A model generated the notes under the pieces. That model did no database searches. It was not told the DNA's origin and saw only the letters and a list, made by a program, of their open reading frames with translations. Positions 1 to 6,853 of a stretch of DNA of 16,276 nt are shown one piece after another. This DNA comes from an uncultured Lachnospiraceae bacterium. GTDB taxonomy: Bacteria; Bacillota; Clostridia; Lachnospirales; Lachnospiraceae. The position numbers and the translations under genes were made by a program. Location of the stretch: the NCBI GenBank assembly GCA_910579085.1, contig CAJTRU010000031.1, positions 6,953 to 23,228 on the forward strand, written 5' to 3'. Numbering within the stretch: position 1 is the first letter of the stretch; each line of letters opens with the position of its first letter.

Positions 1-140
1 CAGCAGTGCATAGTATCCCTATGCCACAAAAAAAGTAACATTTTTTGTGGCATTGCGTACGGGATACAAACACTGGCGGTGCTGAAGTGCCCCTGTCATG
101 GAATAATGTTTAGCTGGAACACTGGAAACCTGCTGTACAC
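1..140 (+). repeat. Long-hairpin repeat element, copy 1 (left arm outside window)
   Basis: An apical hairpin is built from nested pairs: CAGTG (4-8) with CACTG (71-75), GTATCCC (13-19) with GGGATAC (61-67), and a perfect 12-bp stem TGCCACAAAAAA (22-33) with TTTTTTGTGGCA (41-52). A right arm follows, with AGTGCCCC (86-93), ATGGAATAATG (98-108) and CTGGAACACTGG (114-125). The matching left arm would lie before position 1, so the element is cut by the window edge. Its core matches the copy at 377-556 in reverse complement and the right half of the copy at 3081-3316. The outer limit near 140 is approximate. Confidence 0.75.
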
Positions 141-376
141 CAACAAACCACAAAAAGTATAAAATACATGCAAAATAGATACTATAACTGGAAATTATGG
201 TGTGGTGAAGATGATTTAGGCGGTCAGAAATATTTTGGTGTTTTTTTCTGTTAATATCTGTATAATAGTAATTCTTGCACTAGGTAACAAGTGACTAGCA
301 AAATCATTCTCCACCACCCCATTTACAGTTATCTGTTTATTCTGTTTTTTATAAACTTGCGATGGCAGGTTTTGCG

Positions 377-556
377 TGCCAGATGCCATCAATTATTCCA
401 TAAAAGGGGCACTTTAACCCCGCCAGTGTTTGTATCCCGTTTTAAATTTTACAAAAGGAACGGCAGTTTCTTTTGTAAAATAGGGATACTATGCACTGTT
501 GCGTGGGTTAACGTAGCGGAAGCGTGCCCCTGTATGGAATATTCTGGCATCTGGCA
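377..556 (-). repeat. Long-hairpin repeat element, copy 2 (complete)
   Basis: This is one large imperfect palindrome. Paired arms run inward: TGCCAGATGCC (377-387) with GGCATCTGGCA (546-556), ATTCCAT (395-401) with ATGGAAT (534-540), GGGGCAC (406-412) with GTGCCCC (524-530), TTAACCC (414-420) with GGGTTAA (505-511), CAGTG (424-428) with CACTG (494-498), GTATCCC (432-438) with GGGATAC (483-489), and TTTTACAAAAG (447-457) with CTTTTGTAAAA (470-480). Read on the - strand it is homologous to copy 1 (shared CAGTGCATAGTATCCC). It has no coding capacity I would trust, so it is a MITE-like or structured-RNA element of unknown kind. Confidence 0.8.
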
Positions 557-634
557 TTAAAAACCGTCCGTAAATACACACAAAAAAGGATAACTGTAAA
601 TTATCTGCCAAACAGACGTGATGGCACATTTTAC

Positions 635-663
635 TTGCAAAACTATATAAATTAGTATATAGT
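635..663 (+). promoter_or_regulatory. Sigma-A type promoter for the amino acid ABC operon
   Basis: TTGCAA (635-640), a 17-base spacer and TATAGT (658-663) match the vegetative -35/-10 pattern well. Transcription would begin near 670, giving a leader of about 150 bases before the solute-binding protein gene at 821. The call rests on the motifs alone. Confidence 0.6.
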
Positions 664-664
664 T
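641..664. promoter_or_regulatory. Operator-like palindrome overlapping the -10 box
   Basis: AACTATATA (641-649) and TATATAGTT (656-664) are perfect 9-base inverted arms around a 6-base spacer. They fill the whole gap between the -35 and -10 boxes and cover the -10 box. A dimeric repressor bound here would block RNA polymerase. An amino-acid-responsive regulator is a reasonable guess, but the sequence does not identify it. Low-complexity AT sequence makes a chance palindrome possible. Confidence 0.45.
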
Positions 665-731
665 ATATTTACAGTCTGTACTTTGTATAAAAATGGTGAA
701 TAATTGATAAAAAAACAGTTAAATATAAGTT

Positions 732-770
732 AAAGCAGACAGCGGACAGCGTTCCAGTGCCTGCTTTTTT
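732..770 (+). terminator. Terminator-like hairpin in the ABC operon leader
   Basis: AAAGCAG (732-738) pairs with CTGCTTT (761-767) and the right arm runs into a T tract ending at 770. It lies downstream of the predicted promoter and 50 bases before the first gene, so it could be a leader attenuator. It could also be the terminator of something upstream. I see no T-box GGTGG-type specifier end and no recognisable riboswitch core. Confidence 0.5.
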
Positions 771-820
771 ATATTAGCGGAAGTACGGCTGTTAAAAAGT
801 AGAACCAGGAGGAAATTATT

Positions 821-1651
821 ATGAAACTGAAAAAAATATTAAGTGTTGTATTATGTGCAGCATTGGCTTTAAGCCTTGCAGGATGCGGAAATGGAAGCGG
901 AGATAAGGAAAAAAGTAAAAATGCACTTGAAAGGGTGCAGGATGCAGGAGTGCTTAAAGTAGCAGTTTCACCAGATTTTGCACCTTATGAATTTATGGAC
1001 CCTTCAAAGAGCGGACAGGATACTTATGTTGGTGCAGATATTGAGATGATTAAATATATTGCAGAAAAATTAGGCGTTGAAATAGAAATACTTGCAATGG
1101 ACTTTGACACATGCCTTGCAGGTGTTACACAAAATAAAGCCGACTGTTCAGTTAATGGATATTATCCTTCAGAAGAAAGAAAAAAGTCTGTGGACTTTAC
1201 AGATGCATATTTTGATGACTCAGAACAGGTGGTAGTAATTAATAAGGAAGATGCTGGCAAATATAAAGAAGCATCAGACTTTGACGGTGAAACAGTTACA
1301 GCGCAGAATGCATCAGCACAGGATTCTATTGTTGATGAGTACTTGTCTGGCGCTAAGAAACAGCTTATTAATAAAGTAACAGATGGAATACAGATGGTTA
1401 AATCTAAAAAGGCAGTGGGTGTTGTGCTCCAGAAGGTAGTGGCAGATTCAATAGTAGCAAGTGATGATACTCTCGCTATTGCAGAACCTGTATTTATTTA
1501 TGATGAAGCAGAACTTGTAGTTGCAGTAAATAAGGATTCAAAAGAATTAAAAGATAAAATGAATGAAATTATTAAGGAAATTAATGATAAAAAGCTGTAT
1601 GAAGGCTGGCTTGTAGAAGCACAGGAACTTACAGCTTCCATTGGTGATTAA
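821..1651 (+). CDS. Amino acid ABC transporter, substrate-binding lipoprotein (family 3)
   Basis: This 276-residue protein captures an amino acid outside the membrane and hands it to the permease encoded next door. Residues 1-22 form a lipoprotein signal peptide (positive MKLKK, hydrophobic core, lipobox LAGC), with Cys22 as the predicted lipid-anchored residue. The rest has the layout of bacterial solute-binding protein family 3: VAVSPDFAPYEFMD near residues 48-61, GADIEMIKYIAEKLG, and a PSEERKKSVDFTDAYF segment typical of polar amino acid binders. The start is fixed by AGGAGG at 807-812, eight bases before ATG. The permease follows after 20 bases. Substrate is not readable; cystine, glutamine, arginine and other polar amino acids are all possible. 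Confidence 0.93.
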   Translation: MKLKKILSVVLCAALALSLAGCGNGSGDKEKSKNALERVQDAGVLKVAVSPDFAPYEFMDPSKSGQDTYVGADIEMIKYIAEKLGVEIEILAMDFDTCLAGVTQNKADCSVNGYYPSEERKKSVDFTDAYFDDSEQVVVINKEDAGKYKEASDFDGETVTAQNASAQDSIVDEYLSGAKKQLINKVTDGIQMVKSKKAVGVVLQKVVADSIVASDDTLAIAEPVFIYDEAELVVAVNKDSKELKDKMNEIIKEINDKKLYEGWLVEAQELTASIGD

Positions 1652-1671
1652 TTGCCAGACTGGAGGTTATA

Positions 1672-2325
1672 ATGGCTGAAAATATATTAAGGGTGCTAAA
1701 TGAATATAGCGGGCTGTTTATACAAGGTATTGGCTATACGTTGCTGCTTGCGTTTATAGCAGTTACATGTGGTACAATACTTGGGACATTTGTTGCACTT
1801 TTAAAGATGAGCAGCAATGTTGTTTTATCATTTATTGGGACGTCATATATAGAATTATTCAGGAATACACCTTTGCTTTTACAGTTGTATATATTTATGT
1901 TCCTGCTTCCAGAGATTGGCATAAACCTTTCACCTTTTGCTGCTGTATCAGTCGGGCTTGTTTTAAATACAACCGCATATATATCGGAAATAATACGTTC
2001 TGGAATACAGTCAGTTGACCACGGGCAGACAGAAGCGGCAAGAAGCCTTGGTCTCAGCCATGTGCAGACTTTGCGCATGGTTGTGCTTCCACAGGCAATG
2101 AGGAATATACTGCCAGCGCTTGCTAATGAGTTTGTTACAGATATTAAGGAGACGTCACTTGCATCTACATTCTTTGTAGGCGACCTTATGACTACATACC
2201 GTACAGTAAACGGGGCAACGTTTTTAACACTTGAACCTTTATTTATAGCAGGTGTTATATATTTTGTTTTATCATTTACGCTTAGTAAACTTGTAGCATA
2301 TTTAGAAAGGAGGCTGCGCGCATAA
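1672..2325 (+). CDS. Amino acid ABC transporter, permease subunit (HisM/GlnP family)
   Basis: This 217-residue integral membrane protein forms the transport channel of a polar amino acid importer. It has several hydrophobic segments (about 17-43, 52-80, 88-110 and 187-210) and the family signatures FRNTPLLLQL (63-72) and the EAA loop EAARSLGLSHVQTLRMVVLP (121-140), which docks onto the ATPase. Length is normal for the family. TGGAGG at 1661-1666 gives a good ribosome binding site. Its stop codon shares one base with the ATPase start (TAATG), so the two are very likely translationally coupled. One permease gene implies a homodimeric channel. Confidence 0.95.
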   Translation: MAENILRVLNEYSGLFIQGIGYTLLLAFIAVTCGTILGTFVALLKMSSNVVLSFIGTSYIELFRNTPLLLQLYIFMFLLPEIGINLSPFAAVSVGLVLNTTAYISEIIRSGIQSVDHGQTEAARSLGLSHVQTLRMVVLPQAMRNILPALANEFVTDIKETSLASTFFVGDLMTTYRTVNGATFLTLEPLFIAGVIYFVLSFTLSKLVAYLERRLRA

Positions 2326-3047
2326 TGATTAAGTTTGAACATATTTCAAAGAAATTTGGCAGCCTTGAAGTCCTTAAAGATGTAACACAGCAGGTAAGCC
2401 AGAATGAAATAGTAAGCCTTATAGGGCCTTCTGGCTCAGGAAAGTCTACCTTGTTAAGGTGTATGAACCTGCTTGAAATACCATCTTCAGGACGCATCCT
2501 TTTTAAAGGGGAAGATATTACAGCCAAGGGCGTAAATATAAATATACACCGCCAGAAGATGGGGATGGTGTTCCAGCATTTTAATGTATTTCCGAATATG
2601 ACAGTTGAGAAAAACATTACAATAGCACCAGTAAACCTTAAAAAAATGAATAAAGAGCAGGCACATAACAGGGCTATGGAGCTTTTAGACAGAGTAGGCT
2701 TAAGGGATAAGGCAGATGTAAAACCTGTTAAACTTTCGGGCGGGCAGAAACAAAGGCTTGCAATAGTACGTGCGATGGCAATGGAACCAGAAGTTATGCT
2801 TTTTGATGAGCCAACATCTGCACTTGACCCCGAAATGGTAGGGGAAGTATTAGAAGTAATTAAAGATTTGGCAAAAAGCGGAATGACTATGATGATAGTA
2901 ACACATGAAATGGGGTTTGCAAGGGAAATATCAGACAGGGTGCTTTTTATGAACAATGGTGTAATTGCAGAATCGGGGACACCAGAAAAGATTTTTGAAA
3001 ATCCAGATAACGAAAGACTTAAGGAATTTTTAAGTAAGGTGTTGTAG
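2325..3047 (+). CDS. Amino acid ABC transporter, ATP-binding subunit
   Basis: This 240-residue cytoplasmic ATPase drives the importer encoded by the two preceding genes. All expected motifs are present: Walker A GPSGSGKST (34-42), Q-loop Gln84 in MVFQHFNVFP, signature LSGGQ (137-141), Walker B VMLFDE (157-162) followed by the D-loop SALDP, and switch His194 in VTHEMGFA. Sequence and length fit the polar amino acid (GlnQ/HisP) group. The start overlaps the permease stop by one base. The ribosome binding site AAGGAGG lies at 2307-2313 inside the permease gene. No strong terminator follows; the third long-hairpin element begins 34 bases after the stop. Confidence 0.96.
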   Translation: MIKFEHISKKFGSLEVLKDVTQQVSQNEIVSLIGPSGSGKSTLLRCMNLLEIPSSGRILFKGEDITAKGVNINIHRQKMGMVFQHFNVFPNMTVEKNITIAPVNLKKMNKEQAHNRAMELLDRVGLRDKADVKPVKLSGGQKQRLAIVRAMAMEPEVMLFDEPTSALDPEMVGEVLEVIKDLAKSGMTMMIVTHEMGFAREISDRVLFMNNGVIAESGTPEKIFENPDNERLKEFLSKVL

Positions 3048-3080
3048 TTTTTTAGTATTTTTGCATTGCAGAACACAAAG

Positions 3081-3316
3081 TTTCCATGTTCCATCTAAAT
3101 TATTCCATGACATGGCATGTTTCCGCTATGTTACAATATTATTTAGTCAAGAAAGAATGTTTAAAAATTACATATTATGGATTTGACAGTAATCTACACT
3201 TTGGTAATTTATAAAAATATCTGAACTCTGGACTAAATGACATTGCACTACATCAGCTCCCGTAACAGTGCATAGTGTCCCGGTAATGGAATAATGGTTA
3301 GCTGGAACACTGGAAA
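3081..3316 (+). repeat. Long-hairpin repeat element, copy 3 (rearranged)
   Basis: Outer arms 3081-3108 and 3289-3316 are inverted copies, with ATTATTCCAT (3099-3108) facing ATGGAATAAT (3287-3296, slightly shifted) and TTTCCA facing TGGAAA. Inner pairs are GTTAC (3129-3133) with GTAAC (3262-3266) and ATTTAGTC (3141-3148) with GACTAAAT (3231-3238). TTTCCGCTATGTTAC (3120-3133 region) matches the - strand of copy 2, and CAGTGCATAGTGTCCC (3267-3282) matches copies 1 and 2. Unlike them, it lacks the apical GGGATAC arm and carries about 130 extra bases inside, including a promoter-like sequence. Confidence 0.65.
3183..3210 (+). promoter_or_regulatory. Possible promoter for the GH5 cellulase gene
   Basis: A perfect TTGACA (3183-3188) is followed by a 16-base spacer and a poor TAATTT (3205-3210). 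A TATAAA at 3210-3215 would sit too far away. It points toward the cellulase gene at 3396 and lies inside the third long-hairpin element. The -35 box is convincing and the -10 box is not. Confidence 0.4.
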
Positions 3317-3395
3317 TTTGCTGCTCTATGGCAGAATTACAGAAACAAAACTAAATAACTTAAAAATAACTTAAAATTTCAAAGGAGGTATTGGA

Positions 3396-4442
3396 ATGTG
3401 GTGTAATAGAAGATACAGGCTGCTGTTATATATTGCTGTTCTTGTTTTAGCTGTATATGTGGTATTTCCGTCTGTACCATTACAGAATGGTGGTGAGGGC
3501 ATGTATGCACAGGCAGCTTCTTCGTTTGCTGCTGCTAACGGGCAGTTGTCAGTGAAGGGAAGGCAGTTAGTTGGCAAGAATGGCAAACCTGTACAGCTTA
3601 AGGGTGTCAGTACACATGGTATTAACTGGGATGTAGGATATCCATATGTAAATGAAGCATCATTTAAAACAATACGTGATAAATGGGGAGCTAATACCAT
3701 ACGTCTTGCAATGTATACAGAAGAATATAATGGTTATTGTGTTACTGATGAAGAGAACAGAAAGAAGCTTTTAGATACAATAGATACAGGTGTACAGGCG
3801 GCGGCAAAGCTTGGCATGTATGTAATAATTGACTGGCATGTGCTTAGTGACCAGAACCCTAAGAAACACCAGAAAGAGGCGGTTGCCTTTTTCAAAAAGG
3901 TTAGTAAAAAGTATAGTTCATATACTAATGTATTATATGAGATTTGTAATGAGCCAAATGGCGGTACAACATGGGATGATATTAAGTCATATGCTAAAAA
4001 GGTAATAAAGGCTATAAGAAAAAACAGCAGCAAGGCAATTATTATAACAGGTACTCCAACATGGTCACAGGATGTTGATATTGCATCAGAAAGTCCGTTA
4101 AAAGGTTTTTCAAATATAATGTATTCAGTGCATTTTTATGCGGCAACACACCAGGACAGTTACCGTGAAAAGCTTAAAAAAGCTTATGATAACGGCCTTC
4201 CAGTAATATGTACTGAGTTTGGTACATGTGATGCAAGTGGTAATGGCAATTATGATTTTACAAGTGCAGATAAGTGGATTAAGCTTATGGACAGTTATAA
4301 AATGGGTTATGTCTGCTGGAGTCTTTCAAATAAACCAGAAAGTGCATCGCTTTTAAATCCTTCATGTACTAAAACATCAGGTTATAAAAAATCTGATTTA
4401 TCAGAACAAGGGAAATGGCTTGTTAAGAAATATAAGAAATAG
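3396..4442 (+). CDS. Secreted GH5 endoglucanase (cellulase)
   Basis: This 348-residue glycoside hydrolase family 5 enzyme is predicted to cleave beta-1,4-glucan chains outside the cell. Residues 1-40 are an export signal (charged NRRYR, hydrophobic 9-24, AQA cleavage motif at 38-40). The catalytic barrel holds every expected residue: Arg103, His148 in IIDWHVL, Asn185-Glu186 in YEICNEPNG (acid/base), His246 and Tyr248 in SVHFY, Glu274 in VICTEFGT (nucleophile), and Trp308. The pattern resembles subfamily 2, the classic bacterial Cel5A type. No carbohydrate-binding module, dockerin or sortase signal is present, so it is a catalytic-domain-only enzyme. AAAGGAGG at 3381-3388 fixes the start. It appears to be a single-gene unit. 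Confidence 0.94.
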   Translation: MWCNRRYRLLLYIAVLVLAVYVVFPSVPLQNGGEGMYAQAASSFAAANGQLSVKGRQLVGKNGKPVQLKGVSTHGINWDVGYPYVNEASFKTIRDKWGANTIRLAMYTEEYNGYCVTDEENRKKLLDTIDTGVQAAAKLGMYVIIDWHVLSDQNPKKHQKEAVAFFKKVSKKYSSYTNVLYEICNEPNGGTTWDDIKSYAKKVIKAIRKNSSKAIIITGTPTWSQDVDIASESPLKGFSNIMYSVHFYAATHQDSYREKLKKAYDNGLPVICTEFGTCDASGNGNYDFTSADKWIKLMDSYKMGYVCWSLSNKPESASLLNPSCTKTSGYKKSDLSEQGKWLVKKYKK

Positions 4443-4477
4443 TATATGCTGTAATTACTGTTTTCCGTTACTATTTT

Positions 4478-4498
4478 TGCCACCAGCCAAAGGTGGCA
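4478..4498 (+). promoter_or_regulatory. Leader hairpin before the GNAT gene
   Basis: TGCCACC (4478-4484) pairs perfectly with GGTGGCA (4492-4498) around a 7-base loop. It ends exactly 12 bases before the ATG at 4511, directly against the GGGAG ribosome binding site. A closely similar leader lies before the TIR gene at 12113 with the same 12-base gap. It could limit ribosome access, or be a shared RNA or protein binding site. Confidence 0.5.
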
Positions 4499-4510
4499 GA
4501 AGGGAGTATT

Positions 4511-5068
4511 ATGGTTATTAAAGACATACAGTTCAGGTTAAAGGATGGCCGGGAGGCATTATTGCGTAGTCCTAAAGAGGAAGATATAGAAAGTACATTG
4601 GAATATCTGGTGGTTTCTGCGGGAGAAACTGAATATATTTTGCGTTATCCAGAGGAATGTAGCAGATATACAGCGGAAAGTGAAAAAATTTTATTTGAGC
4701 AGAAGAATAAATCCCCTAATGAAGCTATGGTTATGTGCATAGTGGATGGAAAAGTTGTTGGGAATTGTGATATTACATTTTTTAAAAAATTAAAAACAAG
4801 GCACAGGGCTAGTATAGCTATTGCTTTGATTAGTGAATTCTGGAACGAAGGTATAGGAACTAAGATGCTGCAGGAAATGATACGTCTGGCTGAGGCAAGG
4901 GAGTATGTTACACAAATTGAACTGGATGTTGTAGAAGGGAATTCCAGGGCAAGACATCTTTATGAAAAAATGGGCTTCCGGATTACAGGCGTCCGGCCCA
5001 ATGCTATACGCTTAAAGGATGGTACATTTCTAAATGAGTACATGATGGTTAGGGAAATAACCAGATAA
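4511..5068 (+). CDS. GNAT family N-acetyltransferase
   Basis: This 185-residue protein should transfer an acetyl group from acetyl-CoA to an amine. The GNAT core runs from about residue 70 to 182. IAIALISEFWNEGIGTKML (102-120) contains the acetyl-CoA pyrophosphate loop (NEGIGT), and ELDVVEGNSRARHLYEKMGF (137-156) has the Asn144 and Tyr151 positions common in the family. The fold resembles RimI/RimJ-type enzymes, but the acceptor (protein, aminoglycoside, polyamine or other) cannot be read. I prefer ATG 4511 over an in-frame GTG at 4493, because that GTG lies inside a leader hairpin and GGGAG precedes 4511. A strong terminator follows, so this is the last gene of its unit. Confidence 0.88.
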   Translation: MVIKDIQFRLKDGREALLRSPKEEDIESTLEYLVVSAGETEYILRYPEECSRYTAESEKILFEQKNKSPNEAMVMCIVDGKVVGNCDITFFKKLKTRHRASIAIALISEFWNEGIGTKMLQEMIRLAEAREYVTQIELDVVEGNSRARHLYEKMGFRITGVRPNAIRLKDGTFLNEYMMVREITR

Positions 5069-5086
5069 AAAATAGTATATAAAACA

Positions 5087-5145
5087 AGGTCTTTAAAACT
5101 TTAAATAATTTTTCAAATTTTTTTTAAAGTTTTGAAGACTTTTTG
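5087..5145 (+). terminator. Intrinsic terminator after the GNAT gene
   Basis: GTCTT followed by AAAACTTTAAA (5089-5105) pairs with TTTAAAGTTTTGAAGAC (5123-5139), and a T tract follows. The stem is long and AT-rich. The A-rich left side means it may also act on the opposite strand, but no - strand gene is seen. Confidence 0.85.
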
Positions 5146-5162
5146 TTTTCTGTCCCGTTATA

Positions 5163-5168
5163 TATAAT
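5163..5168 (+). promoter_or_regulatory. Possible -10 box before the ECF sigma gene
   Basis: A perfect TATAAT lies 36 bases before the start of the sigma factor gene. No acceptable TTGACA-like box lies 16-18 bases upstream, where the preceding terminator's T tract sits. Sigma factors of this class often use their own promoter type, so this element may not be the real one. Confidence 0.3.
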
Positions 5169-5203
5169 AGAAGGGTGCAAAAGCAGGCAGCAGGTGAGGT
5201 GAT

Positions 5204-5734
5204 ATGGTTTTGGAGAAAGAAATGCCAGATAAGGATAAAATATTTACAGAAATGCTAAACCAATATGAAAAACTAGCTTTTTCTATTTGTTATAAAATGA
5301 CTGGAAGTTATTTTGATGCAGAGGATTTGACACAAGAAACATTTCTTTCTATATATAAATCATTAGGCAGCTTTGATGGTAATAATCCAGGCGGTTTTGT
5401 TACAAGAATTGCTGTTAATAAATGCCTTGATTTTTTAAAAAGGGCAGACAGGCGGGCTGTCCCAACAGAAGAAAATGTACTGCTTGAAAATGCATCCTCT
5501 GTACCACCACCAGAAGAGAGGGTTTTACAGGAAGAAACAAAGCGTGAATTAGTGAAAGCATGCAGCACGCTTAAACCGCCGTATAACCAGGTTGCAACAG
5601 ATTATTACTGCAATGGCATGACAGCAGCGCAGATTGCAGGAATTACAGGTAAAAAACTTAAGACAGTGCAGACCCAGGTACGCAGGGCTAAAGAAATGCT
5701 TAGGAAGAAAGCCAGGAAGGAGGGTATTATATAA
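5204..5734 (+). CDS. ECF-type RNA polymerase sigma factor
   Basis: This 176-residue sigma-70 family protein would direct RNA polymerase to a specific gene set in response to an envelope signal. Region 2 spans about residues 18-82 (YFDAEDLTQETFLSIYKSL, the polymerase and -10 contact). Region 4 spans about 112-168, with the helix-turn-helix MTAAQIAGITGKKLKTVQTQ (139-158) for the -35 box. Regions 1 and 3 are absent, as expected for this class. AGGTGA at 5192-5197 supports ATG 5204; an in-frame ATG at 5222 is less well placed. The stop shares a base with the next gene, a zinc-finger membrane protein that is its likely anti-sigma partner. Many such factors activate their own operon; this is not shown here. 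Confidence 0.93.
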   Translation: MVLEKEMPDKDKIFTEMLNQYEKLAFSICYKMTGSYFDAEDLTQETFLSIYKSLGSFDGNNPGGFVTRIAVNKCLDFLKRADRRAVPTEENVLLENASSVPPPEERVLQEETKRELVKACSTLKPPYNQVATDYYCNGMTAAQIAGITGKKLKTVQTQVRRAKEMLRKKARKEGII

Positions 5735-6189
5735 TGCTTATACAACATGTAACAGATGGACAGTTAAAAGATTATATTTCAGGCAAGATGCCATATGAAG
5801 GACAGATAGAGCTTATGGAACACATATCTGGCTGTGTTTACTGTGCAGGAAAACTTGCGGGTGCTATGCAGAAACAGGAACTTGTTGATACTCCGCCTGG
5901 TTTAAAAGAAAGCATACTAAAGCAGACGGTTCTTAATAAGAAAAAAAGGAGGAAGAATGAATTCTGGATATTTACAGCAAAAGTATCTTTTGCGGTTAGT
6001 GTGGCAGTTGTTGTAATTATGACAACTGCATTGCCAGGAAATATACAAATTTACAAGGACAGAGGGTTTTCGTTTACAAAGGAAATTAAAGCAGAAGACA
6101 GGAAGAGTAATTCCAGGATACTGGATTTATTCAGGGATACATCTAGTAAGATATCAGATGATGTATATAAAGCATTAAACATTGATTAG
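5734..6189 (+). CDS. Membrane anti-sigma factor with zinc-finger (ZAS-like) domain
   Basis: This 151-residue protein is the probable inhibitor of the sigma factor encoded just upstream, with which it overlaps by one base (TAATG). Residues 1-60 are cytoplasmic and hold His30-x3-Cys34-x2-Cys37 (HISGCVYC), the zinc-binding signature of anti-sigma domains. A basic stretch (KKKRRK, 69-74) precedes one membrane helix at about 77-100. The C-terminal 50 residues would lie outside and could sense the signal. The outside part is short and matches no sensor I recognise. The family role is well known; pairing with this sigma factor is inferred from the overlap and order. Confidence 0.87.
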   Translation: MLIQHVTDGQLKDYISGKMPYEGQIELMEHISGCVYCAGKLAGAMQKQELVDTPPGLKESILKQTVLNKKKRRKNEFWIFTAKVSFAVSVAVVVIMTTALPGNIQIYKDRGFSFTKEIKAEDRKSNSRILDLFRDTSSKISDDVYKALNID

Positions 6190-6270
6190 AAATGTAAAAG
6201 TAACATTATGGCTGCTTTGCAGTCTGGCACAAGCGGCCTGGCAAGCTTAAAATTAGAATGGAGGATTATT

Positions 6271-6819
6271 ATGCAGCATAAAAGAAACCAGTTCTTTAAT
6301 TTTTTTATATCATGTGTACCAGGTGCAGGACAGATGTACCAGGGCTTTTTAAAACGGGGAACTAGCCTTATGACAATATTTTTTGTTGAAATATTCCTGG
6401 CAGGAATAGTAAATATTGACTGGATTTTGCTTGGGCTTCCTGTTATATGGTCATATTCATTTTTTGACTCAATGAATACTAATTCACTTTCTGATGAAGA
6501 ATTTAGTAAGATTGAGGACAGATATTTATTTACTAATGAAAATACTACTTTTAAAATACCACAAAACAAGATACGTATACCAGCAGCAATTTTATTAATA
6601 TTTATGGGAGGTTATATTTTACTAGAAAATATTGCTTATGTATTAAGAAATATACTAGGGTATTCATATAACTGGCGGTTTATAGAATTAATATTTGATT
6701 ATTTCCCAAGATTTTTATTTGCAGCAATAGTAATAGCAGCAGGTGTTTACCTTATAAAAGGTAAAAAAGTGCAGATGGATGAAGACGATATATACAACCC
6801 AGGCAATGACGGGATGTAA
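6271..6819 (+). CDS. TM2-like multi-pass membrane protein
   Basis: This 182-residue membrane protein of unknown function begins with FISCVPGAGQMYQGFLKRGT (12-31), which resembles the TM2-domain signature (P-G-x-G-Q-x-Y-x-G). Hydrophobic segments lie at about 32-48, 51-66, 102-126 and 145-163, with an acidic loop (residues 72-90) and an acidic C-terminal tail. TGGAGG at 6259-6264 fixes ATG 6271; an in-frame ATG at 6208 lacks such a site. It sits 81 bases after the anti-sigma gene with no terminator between, so it likely belongs to the sigma operon. Its role may be in the envelope response, but nothing in the sequence gives an activity. Confidence 0.75.
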   Translation: MQHKRNQFFNFFISCVPGAGQMYQGFLKRGTSLMTIFFVEIFLAGIVNIDWILLGLPVIWSYSFFDSMNTNSLSDEEFSKIEDRYLFTNENTTFKIPQNKIRIPAAILLIFMGGYILLENIAYVLRNILGYSYNWRFIELIFDYFPRFLFAAIVIAAGVYLIKGKKVQMDEDDIYNPGNDGM

Positions 6820-6853
6820 AATACAATATATTATAACAGGAAGGAGGGGGAAT

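Larger units (their letters stand above)
1..820. other. 820-bp gene-poor region with repeats and operon leader
   Basis: No convincing gene is seen here. An open frame at 291-560 starts at GTG without a good ribosome binding site and runs straight through the inverted repeat at 377-556, so I read it as chance. Positions 1-140 and 377-556 hold copies of a long-hairpin element. Positions 141-376 are AT-rich filler with no clear structure. Positions 557-634 hold nothing I can name. Positions 635-820 hold the promoter, operator-like palindrome and leader hairpin of the amino acid transporter operon. Confidence 0.7.

Noticed and set aside
1..140. Integron attC-like site or group of CRISPR repeats
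   Set aside because: The hairpin lacks attC core sequences, the copies are only three, diverged and not evenly spaced, and no integrase or Cas gene is present.
235..266. Possible promoter with TATAAT at 261-266
   Set aside because: The nearest -35-like sequence (TTGGTG, 235-240) is 20 bases away, too far, and no gene or RNA follows that I can support.
291..560. 89-codon open frame on the + strand
   Set aside because: It begins with GTG, lacks a proper ribosome binding site and runs through the inverted repeat at 377-556, whose base pairing explains the sequence better than a protein does.
732..770. T-box or SAM riboswitch in the transporter leader
   Set aside because: No T-box antiterminator sequence and no S-box core can be found between the promoter and the hairpin, so only the terminator-like hairpin is reported.
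2282..3094. 270-codon open frame opposite the ABC ATPase gene
   Set aside because: The + strand carries all ABC ATPase motifs in order; the reverse frame is Ser/Ile-rich with no recognisable domain.
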